Source: JBMNNU01 sp050942695 (GTDB taxonomy: Bacteria; Chloroflexota; UBA6077). Taken from it: DNA of 7,927 nt. Position numbers and translations under genes: made by a program. Location: the NCBI GenBank assembly GCA_050942695.1, contig JBMNNU010000146.1:1-7927 (forward strand). Reading direction: 5' to 3'. Each line of letters starts with the position of its first letter. The stretch's first letter is position 1. The notes under the pieces were generated by a model. That model ran no database searches and was not told the DNA's origin. It was given only the letters and a program-made list of their open reading frames with translations. Shown here one piece after another: positions 1-6,198 of the stretch.

Positions 1-452
1 GCCTGGTCGAACAGAGACCTGAGGCCAGCAGCCTTATCTCCAACCATCGCCATGGCAACCCCTAGGAAGAGCGCAAATACGATGATCTGGAGCATGTCGG
101 CTCTAGCCATAGCGTCTACAGGGTTGACCGGGAACAGATTGATGAACATTTCAGAGGCCGTTGGGGCCTTGGCTATTTCCGGGGCCTTCAGATCGCCCTG
201 GGCAAGCCCAGCACCAGGCTGAATGATGTTGCCCAACAGCAAGCCGATAGCGGCTGCAAATAACGTCGTGCCGATGTACAGTCCGAGGACTTTGCCGCCA
301 ATGCGGCCTAATCTGGTGATATCCCCCAGGCTTGCAGCACCTGCCACCAACGAAACAAAGACCAGGGGAACAACCAGCATACGGATCAAGCGGATGAAGA
401 TGTCGCCGAAGGGTTTGAGCCACGTTGTAGCGGTGGGGCCGCGTTTTCCCAT
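1..452 (-). CDS. Dicarboxylate/amino acid:cation symporter (SDF/DAACS family), cut by the window start and lacking the first helix
   Basis: The 150 residues visible belong to the sodium:dicarboxylate symporter family (GltPh, GltP, DctA), inner-membrane carriers that use Na+ or H+ gradients to import C4-dicarboxylates, glutamate or aspartate. Residues 12-44 contain the family's TM2 block (LKPFGDIFIRLIRMLVVPL, then SLVAGAASLGD). Residues 54-80 form a hydrophobic helix ending in NIIQPGAG, and residues 106-137 carry the NLFPVNPVDAMARADMLQII motif and the start of the next helix. The C-terminal transport core lies beyond position 1. The start is odd: the ATG at 452 has only a weak upstream GGGCAGAG, and the frame reaches a TAG about 22 codons further up. 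TM1, about 40 residues in GltPh, is not encoded there in any frame I read, because a hairpin occupies that space. The gene is therefore either N-terminally truncated (a possible pseudogene) or an unusual short form. The family call is firm and the substrate is unknown. Confidence 0.88.
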   Translation of the reverse strand, partial: MGKRGPTATTWLKPFGDIFIRLIRMLVVPLVFVSLVAGAASLGDITRLGRIGGKVLGLYIGTTLFAAAIGLLLGNIIQPGAGLAQGDLKAPEIAKAPTASEMFINLFPVNPVDAMARADMLQIIVFALFLGVAMAMVGDKAAGLRSLFDQ

Positions 453-534
453 TCCCGGACTCTGCCCTTTGCCAGGATGGGTTCGGCCTGGGGGATCGGG
501 CAAGCAAGTCGAAAGCTGCTACCCGGTAAGTGAT

Positions 535-562
535 GAGGGGGCAACGAGTTCGTTGCCCCCTC
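535..562 (-). terminator. Perfect 13-bp hairpin after the M14 peptidase gene
   Basis: The arms at 535-547 (GAGGGGGCAACGA) and 550-562 are perfectly complementary, leaving a 2-base centre (in practice a 4-base loop). The hairpin starts 10 bases past the peptidase stop codon, where a transcription terminator or mRNA 3'-stabilising stem is expected. On the minus strand no T-run follows the stem. On the plus strand TGTTTT follows at 566-571. It may therefore be a U-tract-poor terminator, and its strand is assigned from position rather than from the T-run. Confidence 0.6.
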
Positions 563-572
563 GCCTGTTTTG

Positions 573-3194
573 CTAATCTACCGTTGAGAAAAAGATGGAG
601 TTGAACAACAACTTGAAGGTGCCGTAGGTCTGGGCTCGGAAGTGATCCACGAAGCCAAGCATTACCGCCTTGCCGCTGCCCACAGTCGCCTCTACCGCAG
701 CCGCTCGATTGGATAACTTCTCAGGACCGCATATCCAGCCGCTCCTCAAGGGGTTTGTGTCACCGTAGGAGATCACCGACCTTGCCTCAGGACCGGTTAT
801 CTCGAAGGCTGGGCTATTCCTGAAGTAAAGATCTATCACGTCATCCATACCGAAGGCCACGGGGTTGGTGTTATCTGCGTTGGCCTGAAGAAGGGAACCG
901 GGACAGTAGAACTCACTGGACGGGACTCCATCCAGCACGTTTTTCACCGGAACTCCCAGATCTTTGATGGCGAATTCGTTTGAGCTGTTCATGGTCACCA
1001 AGGTGCCGCCGCCTTCAACGAAAGCCTTAATGCTGGCTACACCCTCGCTTCCAAGGCCACCACAATACTGGTCCGGATAAGAGCCAGCCGAATGGCCGTT
1101 GCGTATATGGGATCTGGACACATCGGCAATCAGAATCACGTCAAACCGATCACCGAGATTGCCTGCCCTGACATCGGCATCGTGGATCTCCTCGAAGGGG
1201 ATCCCGTACCGATCCAGGACCAACCGCATCCAGCCGGAGTCATAGTTGCCACGCCAGCTCTCGTAGACCGCGATCCGAGGCATGCTGAGATCCTTCATGG
1301 TTACCGAAGGTGCCGACGCCAGGGAGTGGAAGCTAACCCCCAACTCCTTTGCCAGGGTCTGAAGCTTGTCGCTCAGCCCTTCCTTTGCCAAAACGATGGT
1401 GGTACCTGGGGCAAAGGTGTTGCTGTCCGTGCTGAATCCTTCCATTGCCCACTTGAGCTCGAAACCATCCTTGAGCAACTGGATTCTCGCGCTCGCAGCG
1501 TTGTTCATCTCAGGGCCAAAGGCGTAGCCATAGCTTGCATCGCCAGCACTCACTGTGCCCTCGGGGTAGACCACATCCTTGACCACGGCAAGCTTGGCGT
1601 CGAAGGGATTCTGGATCTCGATGCAGTTGACCCCCATCTGCATCCAGAGGGTCCAACCGGCCACGTCATAGGGCCGCTGCGGTGAACCATCGGGATTCCT
1701 GAGGTCTGGGTATTCTTGAATGCCCAGTAGCATCTTGACGTTGGCCCGAGTCGGCTGGGCCGTCAGCACCACGTAAGACCCGGCCGGATAGCTCTGCCCG
1801 TCAGCCGTGAACGGCTCGAGAGCCTGGTGAACCTGGATATCCTGGAAAATCATAGTGTCCACCAGTTTGGCTACGGTTGCTGGGTCACGCTGGTCGGGAG
1901 GGATCACATAAGCCGAAGGAGGCTCAGTTTTGCCCCGCTCGATGCCCCTCATGCCTAGGTCGTAAAAGTCCCGCACAATCTTGTCCTTGTAGCGGGCTGC
2001 CAGGGTGAGAATAGACCAGCAGGTCGTCTCCTCGTACTCCATGAGGTCGCTCATCCGCCACCATCCACCAGGCCAGGGATCGGGGAAGGCGGTCTGCTTC
2101 GTCTTGACGCCATCCAACCCCAGCGGGACGCTTGTCAGGTCATCGAATTCCTGGTAGATCGGGGTGGCAATTGCGGCATTAGCACCCTCAGTCAGGATGC
2201 CGACGATGTTGTGGTAGTAGACGTGATCGCGCACCGCGCCACTCTTCCACGCGTCGTACTGAGAGTTGCTAGACACCCCTTTTAAGCCCTTCGCCTGAAG
2301 GTCCGAGGTGATGTGGCCGCCCATCATCATGATAGAGCGGATGATCAGTGGATCGATCTCAGGGTTGAAGGGGTCGGTGTAGGGGGGAACGAAGAATCGG
2401 GCTCCTCGGTTGCCCATCTGGTGGATGTCATATAGCATCTCCGGGAACCACTTCTGGTACAACTGCTTACCGACGTTCCGGCTCTCCTCCAACTGGAACA
2501 TGTACCAGTCGCGGTTGTTGTCATGCCCAGCATAATGATGATACAGCCAAGGCGTGCCTGTCCCCTCCCACGGGGTACCTAGGGTCTCTTTATACCATTC
2601 TGTCACCATCTGGTGCCCATCGGGGTTCAGGGTAGGGATCAGCAGCAGGATGACATTGTCCAGGATCTCGTTCACCCTGTCGTCCTTGCCACTAGCCAGC
2701 TTGTATAAAAGGTTCGGCACCATTTGAGTGGCGGCGATCTCGGTGGAGTGGATAGCGGCGCTGATCACCACCACGGTCTTCGCTTCGGTGATCAGCTTGT
2801 CCACTTCTTTGGGGTCAAGGCCTTCGGGGTGAGCCAGTTTCTGCTGGATCTCTGCGTACTTGTCCAGATTCTGTATGGTAGATGGGGCGGAGACAATGGC
2901 CATGTACATCGGTTTCCCCAAAGTCGTCTCCCCGATGTTTTCCACCTTCACCCGAGGTGACCGTTTGGCAACCTCTTGAAAGTAGTTAGTCAACTCCCAG
3001 TAGTCGGCCAGGGTTCTGTCTGCCCCCAACTCTATACCCAGGAACTCGTTTGGGGTGGGGATATTGCCGACAGTGCTGCTAGGCCCTTGGGGAGAAGGAG
3101 GTGCTGCTAGACCCGACAGAGCAGTGGCTGTAGCTAGCACGAACACCAACAATGTCGCTATAGCAACGTGGATGATCCTAACTTTGACTTTCAT
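573..3194 (-). CDS. Secreted M14 zinc carboxypeptidase with a C-terminal glutamine-amidotransferase-like domain
   Basis: This encodes a predicted 873-residue exported metallopeptidase that would remove C-terminal residues from peptides outside the cytoplasm. Residues 1-30 form a signal peptide: a basic MKVKVR start, a hydrophobic core, then a small-residue stretch ending LSGLAA. The M14 catalytic domain spans roughly 55-400. Its zinc ligands are H149 and E152 (HSTE) and H258 (YDIHQMG). N227-R228 in the GHDNNRDW motif matches the carboxylate-binding Asn-Arg of carboxypeptidase A. E336 in ILTEGAN fits the catalytic glutamate, so the site looks intact. Residues from about 638 to the end (starting MPRIAVYES, with the FDVILIADVS strand) resemble the amidotransferase-like fold often attached to this M14 subfamily. 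I prefer the ATG at 3194 to the one at 3224, because AAGGAGG lies 6 bases before the former, while the latter has its purine run touching the ATG and would add ten residues before the signal peptide. The transporter lies 121 bases downstream on the same strand, which is compatible with peptide breakdown and uptake. The specificity is unknown. Confidence 0.92.
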   Translation of the reverse strand: MKVKVRIIHVAIATLLVFVLATATALSGLAAPPSPQGPSSTVGNIPTPNEFLGIELGADRTLADYWELTNYFQEVAKRSPRVKVENIGETTLGKPMYMAIVSAPSTIQNLDKYAEIQQKLAHPEGLDPKEVDKLITEAKTVVVISAAIHSTEIAATQMVPNLLYKLASGKDDRVNEILDNVILLLIPTLNPDGHQMVTEWYKETLGTPWEGTGTPWLYHHYAGHDNNRDWYMFQLEESRNVGKQLYQKWFPEMLYDIHQMGNRGARFFVPPYTDPFNPEIDPLIIRSIMMMGGHITSDLQAKGLKGVSSNSQYDAWKSGAVRDHVYYHNIVGILTEGANAAIATPIYQEFDDLTSVPLGLDGVKTKQTAFPDPWPGGWWRMSDLMEYEETTCWSILTLAARYKDKIVRDFYDLGMRGIERGKTEPPSAYVIPPDQRDPATVAKLVDTMIFQDIQVHQALEPFTADGQSYPAGSYVVLTAQPTRANVKMLLGIQEYPDLRNPDGSPQRPYDVAGWTLWMQMGVNCIEIQNPFDAKLAVVKDVVYPEGTVSAGDASYGYAFGPEMNNAASARIQLLKDGFELKWAMEGFSTDSNTFAPGTTIVLAKEGLSDKLQTLAKELGVSFHSLASAPSVTMKDLSMPRIAVYESWRGNYDSGWMRLVLDRYGIPFEEIHDADVRAGNLGDRFDVILIADVSRSHIRNGHSAGSYPDQYCGGLGSEGVASIKAFVEGGGTLVTMNSSNEFAIKDLGVPVKNVLDGVPSSEFYCPGSLLQANADNTNPVAFGMDDVIDLYFRNSPAFEITGPEARSVISYGDTNPLRSGWICGPEKLSNRAAAVEATVGSGKAVMLGFVDHFRAQTYGTFKLLFNSIFFSTVD

Positions 3195-3200
3195 CAAGGC

Positions 3201-3207
3201 CCTCCTT
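3201..3207 (-). promoter_or_regulatory. Ribosome binding site that decides the M14 peptidase start
   Basis: On the minus strand this reads AAGGAGG, six bases before the ATG at 3194. It is the reason for choosing the internal ATG rather than the one at 3224. Confidence 0.8.
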
Positions 3208-3543
3208 ATGCGGCGAATACTCATCTCCTCGCGCTAACTCTTTGGTGACTGTGTCAACGACATATGGAAATCCATGGCCAATTCACTTCACCGAGCCCAA
3301 TACACACCACCTCCCTTCCTTTGGTAGAACGCTCCAAACATGAGTTCTCCATTCAAAGGCCCATTAACTTTGGCACGCAAGGGTTACGGCCATGGCACCT
3401 CGCTTGGCTCCATTCAGTCAGGTACGAGGACTCAGTGAACTGGCCGATAGGCATCACCTCCTTCCATTGTTAAGAAAGAAAGGCAGGTGAGTAACAGTGG
3501 GGCAGTCAGGGCGAGACAAGCAGCCGTGTTGATAGGGCGATGC

Positions 3544-3572
3544 TTGTTTCCTTTTCGTCCTGTTGATACAAT
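3544..3572 (+). promoter_or_regulatory. Sigma70-type extended -10 promoter inside a dyad
   Basis: TTGTTT (3544-3549), a 17-base spacer, then TACAAT (3567-3572) matches the housekeeping pattern with 3/6 and 5/6 bases. It is preceded by TG at 3564-3565, the extended -10 motif. The -10 sits inside a dyad: CGTCCT (3556-3561) and AGGACG (3574-3579) flank a smaller TTG/CAA symmetry. A repressor bound there would block polymerase. Transcription would start near 3579, with no protein gene for about 490 bases, so the product may be a small RNA or a long leader of the ferritin-like gene. This is predicted from sequence only. Confidence 0.45.
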
Positions 3573-3611
3573 GAGGACGGCAAGGAGGTGGCGCGAACCC
3601 CTCTAAGCCCC

Positions 3612-3668
3612 GAGCCCTAGCGGTGCCAGCCGTTAGGGCTCTTCATGTTCCGCTATTTTCAGTAGCGG
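3612..3668 (+). ncRNA. Candidate structured RNA: two consecutive hairpins downstream of the 3544-3572 promoter
   Basis: Hairpin 1 pairs GAGCCCTAGCGG (3612-3623) with CCGTTAGGGCTC (3630-3641), 12 pairs including one G-U, around the loop TGCCAG. Hairpin 2 pairs CCGCTA (3650-3655) with TAGCGG (3663-3668) around a 7-base loop. Both lie in a stretch with no coding potential, 40-90 bases after a plausible transcription start. Neither has a long U-tract, so they look like RNA structure rather than a textbook terminator. I do not recognise a known RNA family. The boundaries given are those of the hairpins and not of a proven transcript. Confidence 0.35.
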
Positions 3669-3753
3669 CTGTCGAATTCTCCCGCCTCTCAGACCAAGCA
3701 GTTACATACAGCCGTTTTCTCCTTCCACTCCGAGCGCATCTGTAAAAATAAAT

Positions 3754-3782
3754 TTGCCAACCATTATTGTGATGGTTGGCAA
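3754..3782. repeat. Perfect 11-bp inverted repeat, hairpin or operator
   Basis: TTGCCAACCAT (3754-3764) and ATGGTTGGCAA (3772-3782) are perfectly complementary across a 7-base loop. An outer AATT pairing is possible with one bulged T. It could close a transcript started near 3579, since it stands third in line after two hairpins, or it could be a binding site for a dimeric regulator. On the minus strand the stem is followed by an AT-rich run that includes ATTTATTTTTA, so a terminator reading leftwards is also possible. Confidence 0.55.
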
Positions 3783-4053
3783 TTGACTCGCTTTGGGCTA
3801 GCCGAAGCATTCCTGCGGTAATATAATTCAGGCTGTATTTCTTTTAAAATATCGGTTACATCTTGCGGACCCATGTGCATGTATCCATCAAGTAGTCGTG
3901 TTGGATACTAGGTAAAGAGCAGGATGGCATCAATAGGTATTTTGTACTATACAAGAAAAATGTCTATTGCTAAGTACTTGGATCAAGGGAATTTGAAAAA
4001 GTGACTTGACGGCTAAAGCCTATGAACTTAATTGATCCCTAGATTCTTCTGAA

Positions 4054-4062
4054 AGGGAGGAG
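4054..4062 (+). promoter_or_regulatory. Strong ribosome binding site that supports a TTG start
   Basis: AGGGAGGAG ends six bases before the TTG at 4069. No ATG or GTG lies at a suitable distance in the same frame, so this site makes TTG the best initiation codon for the ferritin-like gene. Confidence 0.8.
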
Positions 4063-4068
4063 ACGACA

Positions 4069-4554
4069 TTGCCAGAGAACAACAGCACGTTCAACGAGTA
4101 TGAGCACCTATTGCAGTTGGTGGATTTCGCCATTTCTAGAGAGCAGGAGGCAGCGGCTTTTTATCACGAGCTGGCAGCGAAGGTCCAAAACGAAAGTATC
4201 ACATCTGAACTGCGCCGCATGGCCGCTATGGAAGAAGAGCACAAAACCCGCTTTGAGAAACTCAACATCGCAGAGAGCGCATCTAGCCTGCCCCCGGAGA
4301 TCGAGAATTTGAAGATCGATAACTACCGGGTCGCCGTAAAGCCGGACGTTTCCATGTCGAGCTCGGACGTGCTGCAGCTCGCGCTCCAGCGAGAGACAGC
4401 TTCGATGAAGCTATACTCAGATATGGCGAATCTGTTGCCGGACTCGCTACTCAAGCGGCTTCTGCTCAATCTTGTGAAGGAAGAGTCACTCCATTATCGT
4501 TATCTAGAGAGGCTGATGGCGGAAAACCAGGTTATTTTGCCGGCTAACGGTTAG
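4069..4554 (+). CDS. Ferritin-like/rubrerythrin-type diiron four-helix protein
   Basis: This is a 161-residue, all-helical cytoplasmic protein with the repeated helix-pair pattern of the ferritin-like superfamily. Helix A has REQEAAAFY (E25 as the likely ligand) and helix B has MEEEHKTRF (E55xxH58). After a linker with SSLPPEIENLKI, helix C has LQRETASMKLY (E109) and helix D has KEESLHYRYLERL (E139xxH142). The full E, ExxH, E, ExxH set suggests a working diiron site. Members of this family act in peroxide or oxygen defence or iron handling. There is no CxxC rubredoxin domain, so it is not a classical rubrerythrin, and its electron donor is unknown. Translation begins at TTG. The gene stands alone on its strand, after a long regulatory-looking region. 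Its end overlaps the convergent fapA-like gene by 11 bases, so each transcript must run into the antisense of the other or end inside it. The precise activity cannot be told from sequence. Confidence 0.8.
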   Translation: MPENNSTFNEYEHLLQLVDFAISREQEAAAFYHELAAKVQNESITSELRRMAAMEEEHKTRFEKLNIAESASSLPPEIENLKIDNYRVAVKPDVSMSSSDVLQLALQRETASMKLYSDMANLLPDSLLKRLLLNLVKEESLHYRYLERLMAENQVILPANG

Positions 4555-6019
4555 AGATCATCAGTACCTGGATTTCTCCGTCCTCATTCAAACAGAACCG
4601 GCAACTTTGCATTGGATTGGTAACTGCATAAGAGGCGGGGCCTATGCTCAGCTTTACCCCTGGATAGCAAACCTCTCTGGCTTGCACCCAGGACTTACGG
4701 GAATCATTTATCGTCCGCTCCAATTCCTGGTATTGCTCTTTGATCGCTTTCAGGTTAGCGAACAACTGTTCCTGAATCTTGGTCAGCTTTAACATCATCT
4801 CTTGCTTGTCCCTGGGAAGCTGTCGCTTCTTCTCGTAATCCGCCAGGTACTGGAGTGTCTGTCCAACTCGCTCGATGTTATGCTCGAGTTCGGCCTGCTT
4901 CTTCCGATTTTCTCGCAACTCCTTCCGAAAGCTGGGTAATGAGCCGACGGATATCTCGGTTGGGCCGCCAATAGCCGAACCCAGAAAGCGCGCGGAAACG
5001 CTATCTTTTGCCATTACTCGGCCACCCATAATGGCTCCGCGTTTCCCCATCACCTCAATAGCCTGGCCCGACTCAACGTGGCTCTGGAGAATTCCGTCGG
5101 TTACCCATACGTGAGAACCGGCTTTAATGTCGGCGTTTTCTGCGAAACGAGCTTTCACAACGCCGCCAGCTACTACCCGGCTGCGCCCTCCTCCCTTGAT
5201 GCCATACTGTACCGTCACGTTCCCCTTAGCTTCCACGGTGCCTCCCTCGATGTTGCCCTGTATCTCCACATCGCCTTCGGCCTTTACGCAGAAGCCGGGA
5301 AGGACATTCCCTCTAACCAGAACACTACCGACGAACTGGATGTTGCCGGTTTCAACTCCCACATCTTTGGGAACAGTGAAAACCGAGGTAACCTCGATCT
5401 TTCCGTCCATGATCGCAGCGTGCCCATCGACATCGGCGATCACACTCAACCGATCTTCGCTAAAGATAGTACCCCTACCGGCCCTGAGCCAGAGGTCACG
5501 CCCCGGTTTAGGCTGCACCTTGGTTCCTAACACAGTCGACCCTGGTTCACCCGGGGTTGGGGGGGTCAGCACTGCCAGCACGGTACCTTTGGGGACGTTA
5601 CGCACTGTGTTGAGGTCAAACAGGTTTACCCTGCCATCGTCGAGCACTTTAGGTCGCCCGCTGGTGCAGGTAAGAACTTCGTGATATTGGATCGTGGCAT
5701 CGATGCCGTCGATTGGGTAATCCCCTTGCGCTACCAGGTAGTCTTTGGGGGTGTTCCCTCGCTCCGGGCTGAACTGCGATTCCTGGACCGCCAGCTCAAT
5801 CGTTTCCTTGCGGATACCATATGTGACTCCTGCAGCCTGGAGCTTATCCATCACCATGTCCACCGTCACCGCCTCACCTCCCGGGTCCGGCGGTGTAATC
5901 GTTATAAAGGCAGCCATGGCATCCGGATCAATCGTAACGGAGATTTCGCCGTTGCGGACATTCTGCTCTGGGGGATATTTGAAATTGTCTTTCAACGGAT
6001 TCTGCTCTATCTCTGCCAT
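4544..6019 (-). CDS. fapA: FapA-like protein (DUF342, flagellar assembly protein A family)
   Basis: This 491-residue protein has the architecture of the DUF342/FapA family. An N-terminal domain (about 26-190) includes the YLVAQGDYPIDGIDATI segment and the PPTPGEPGSTVLGTKV motif. Next comes a glycine-rich repetitive beta region (about 190-360), with recurring units such as VEIQGNIEGGTVEAKGNV, expected to form a right-handed parallel beta-helix. A charged coiled coil follows (about 362-440), then a short C-terminal beta tail. There is no signal peptide or membrane segment, so it is cytoplasmic. In Vibrio vulnificus FapA is linked to flagellar assembly and polar localisation, but many DUF342 proteins have no tested role. 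The start at 6019 is supported by GGTGA (6026-6030) six bases upstream. No flagellar genes are visible nearby, but a FliA/SigD-type promoter candidate lies 165 bases upstream. The family call is firm and a flagellar role here is inference. Confidence 0.88.
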   Translation of the reverse strand: MAEIEQNPLKDNFKYPPEQNVRNGEISVTIDPDAMAAFITITPPDPGGEAVTVDMVMDKLQAAGVTYGIRKETIELAVQESQFSPERGNTPKDYLVAQGDYPIDGIDATIQYHEVLTCTSGRPKVLDDGRVNLFDLNTVRNVPKGTVLAVLTPPTPGEPGSTVLGTKVQPKPGRDLWLRAGRGTIFSEDRLSVIADVDGHAAIMDGKIEVTSVFTVPKDVGVETGNIQFVGSVLVRGNVLPGFCVKAEGDVEIQGNIEGGTVEAKGNVTVQYGIKGGGRSRVVAGGVVKARFAENADIKAGSHVWVTDGILQSHVESGQAIEVMGKRGAIMGGRVMAKDSVSARFLGSAIGGPTEISVGSLPSFRKELRENRKKQAELEHNIERVGQTLQYLADYEKKRQLPRDKQEMMLKLTKIQEQLFANLKAIKEQYQELERTINDSRKSWVQAREVCYPGVKLSIGPASYAVTNPMQSCRFCLNEDGEIQVLMISNR

Positions 6020-6065
6020 ACCTAATCACCCCAATTTTGTCCACCGGCTGGAAAACGGACTTAGA

Positions 6066-6171
6066 CTGTTTAGTGTCGTAAGGAATCCTCATCTTTCACC
6101 CCCACAAAACAAGGATCGAGCCGAGTAAGGTGAGGGACGGTTACACCTCCGACCTGTTTAGAACGATAAGG
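6066..6171. repeat. Imperfect direct repeat in the fapA leader
   Basis: The two 18-base copies are at 6066-6083 and 6154-6171. Each reads CTGTTTAG, five variable bases, then TAAGG. The constant ends match exactly (13 of 18 positions) and only the middle differs. The copies start 88 bases apart, and the second runs into the terminator-like stem. A conserved-ends, variable-centre pattern fits a pair of protein-binding half-sites, but two copies are few and chance cannot be excluded. Confidence 0.3.
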
Positions 6172-6198
6172 GTTCTACTGTTCTTATCGGCTTTTTTT
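6164..6198 (+). terminator. Rho-independent terminator-like hairpin with T7 tract, plus strand
   Basis: CGATAAG (6164-6170) pairs with CTTATCG (6183-6189), extendable inward by G-U pairs, and seven Ts follow at 6192-6198. This is the classic intrinsic terminator shape on the plus strand, although the stem is short and not GC-rich. No plus-strand gene lies before it back to the ferritin-like gene, whose end is 1.6 kb away. It would therefore end antisense transcription through fapA, a small RNA made from 6020-6160, or act as an attenuator for the gene at 6397. It overlaps the FliA-like promoter of the other strand. Confidence 0.45.

Larger units (their letters stand above)
3195..4068. other. 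Gene-free 874-base region between divergent genes, rich in hairpins and operator-like dyads
   Basis: No open frame here has both protein-like composition and a usable ribosome binding site. On the minus strand, upstream of the peptidase, a perfect -35 hexamer TTGACA (3252-3257) is present without a good -10. A nested dyad, GGCCA/TGGCC around CCTCG/CGAGG, spans 3388-3445. The plus strand at 3453-3463 reads ATCACCTCCTT, identical to the 3' tail of 16S rRNA. An extended -10 promoter (3544-3572) is followed by three hairpins up to 3782. From about 3730 the DNA becomes AT-rich, including a TATAAT at 3822-3827 with no partner -35, a TTGTA/TACAA dyad at 3942-3954, and TTGACG (4006-4011) without a convincing -10 before the ferritin-like gene. 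I see no tRNA, transposon end or known riboswitch consensus. Confidence 0.6.

Noticed and set aside
1092..1685. 197-codon plus-strand open frame
   Set aside because: It lies wholly inside the M14 peptidase gene on the opposite strand, whose motifs and signal peptide are clear. It is an antisense shadow.
3353..3454. 33-residue minus-strand peptide gene after AAGGAGGTGATG
   Set aside because: The ATG lies two bases from the AGGAGG core, too close for efficient initiation, and the peptide has no recognisable feature. It is kept only as a finding about the SD-like site.
3452..3463. End of a 16S rRNA gene
   Set aside because: Only 11 bases match. The sequence before it does not resemble helix 45, which precedes this tail in real 16S rRNA.
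3360..3470. SAM-type or T-box riboswitch in the peptidase leader
   Set aside because: A few bases recall S-box segments (GTAACCC, GTGCCAA), but the defining core sequences and helix order are missing, and there is no T-box specifier or antiterminator motif.
3264..3473. 69-codon plus-strand open frame upstream of the peptidase
   Set aside because: It has no ribosome binding site before its ATG and a composition not typical of a protein, and it runs across the dyads of an intergenic region.
4006..4034. Promoter for the ferritin-like gene from TTGACG
   Set aside because: The hexamer at a 17-base distance (TAATTG) matches the -10 consensus in only two positions, so I did not list it as a promoter.
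5078..5684. Long plus-strand open frames of 150 and 185 codons
   Set aside because: They are antisense to the beta-helix part of the fapA-like gene. The repeated codons of that region keep the other strand open.
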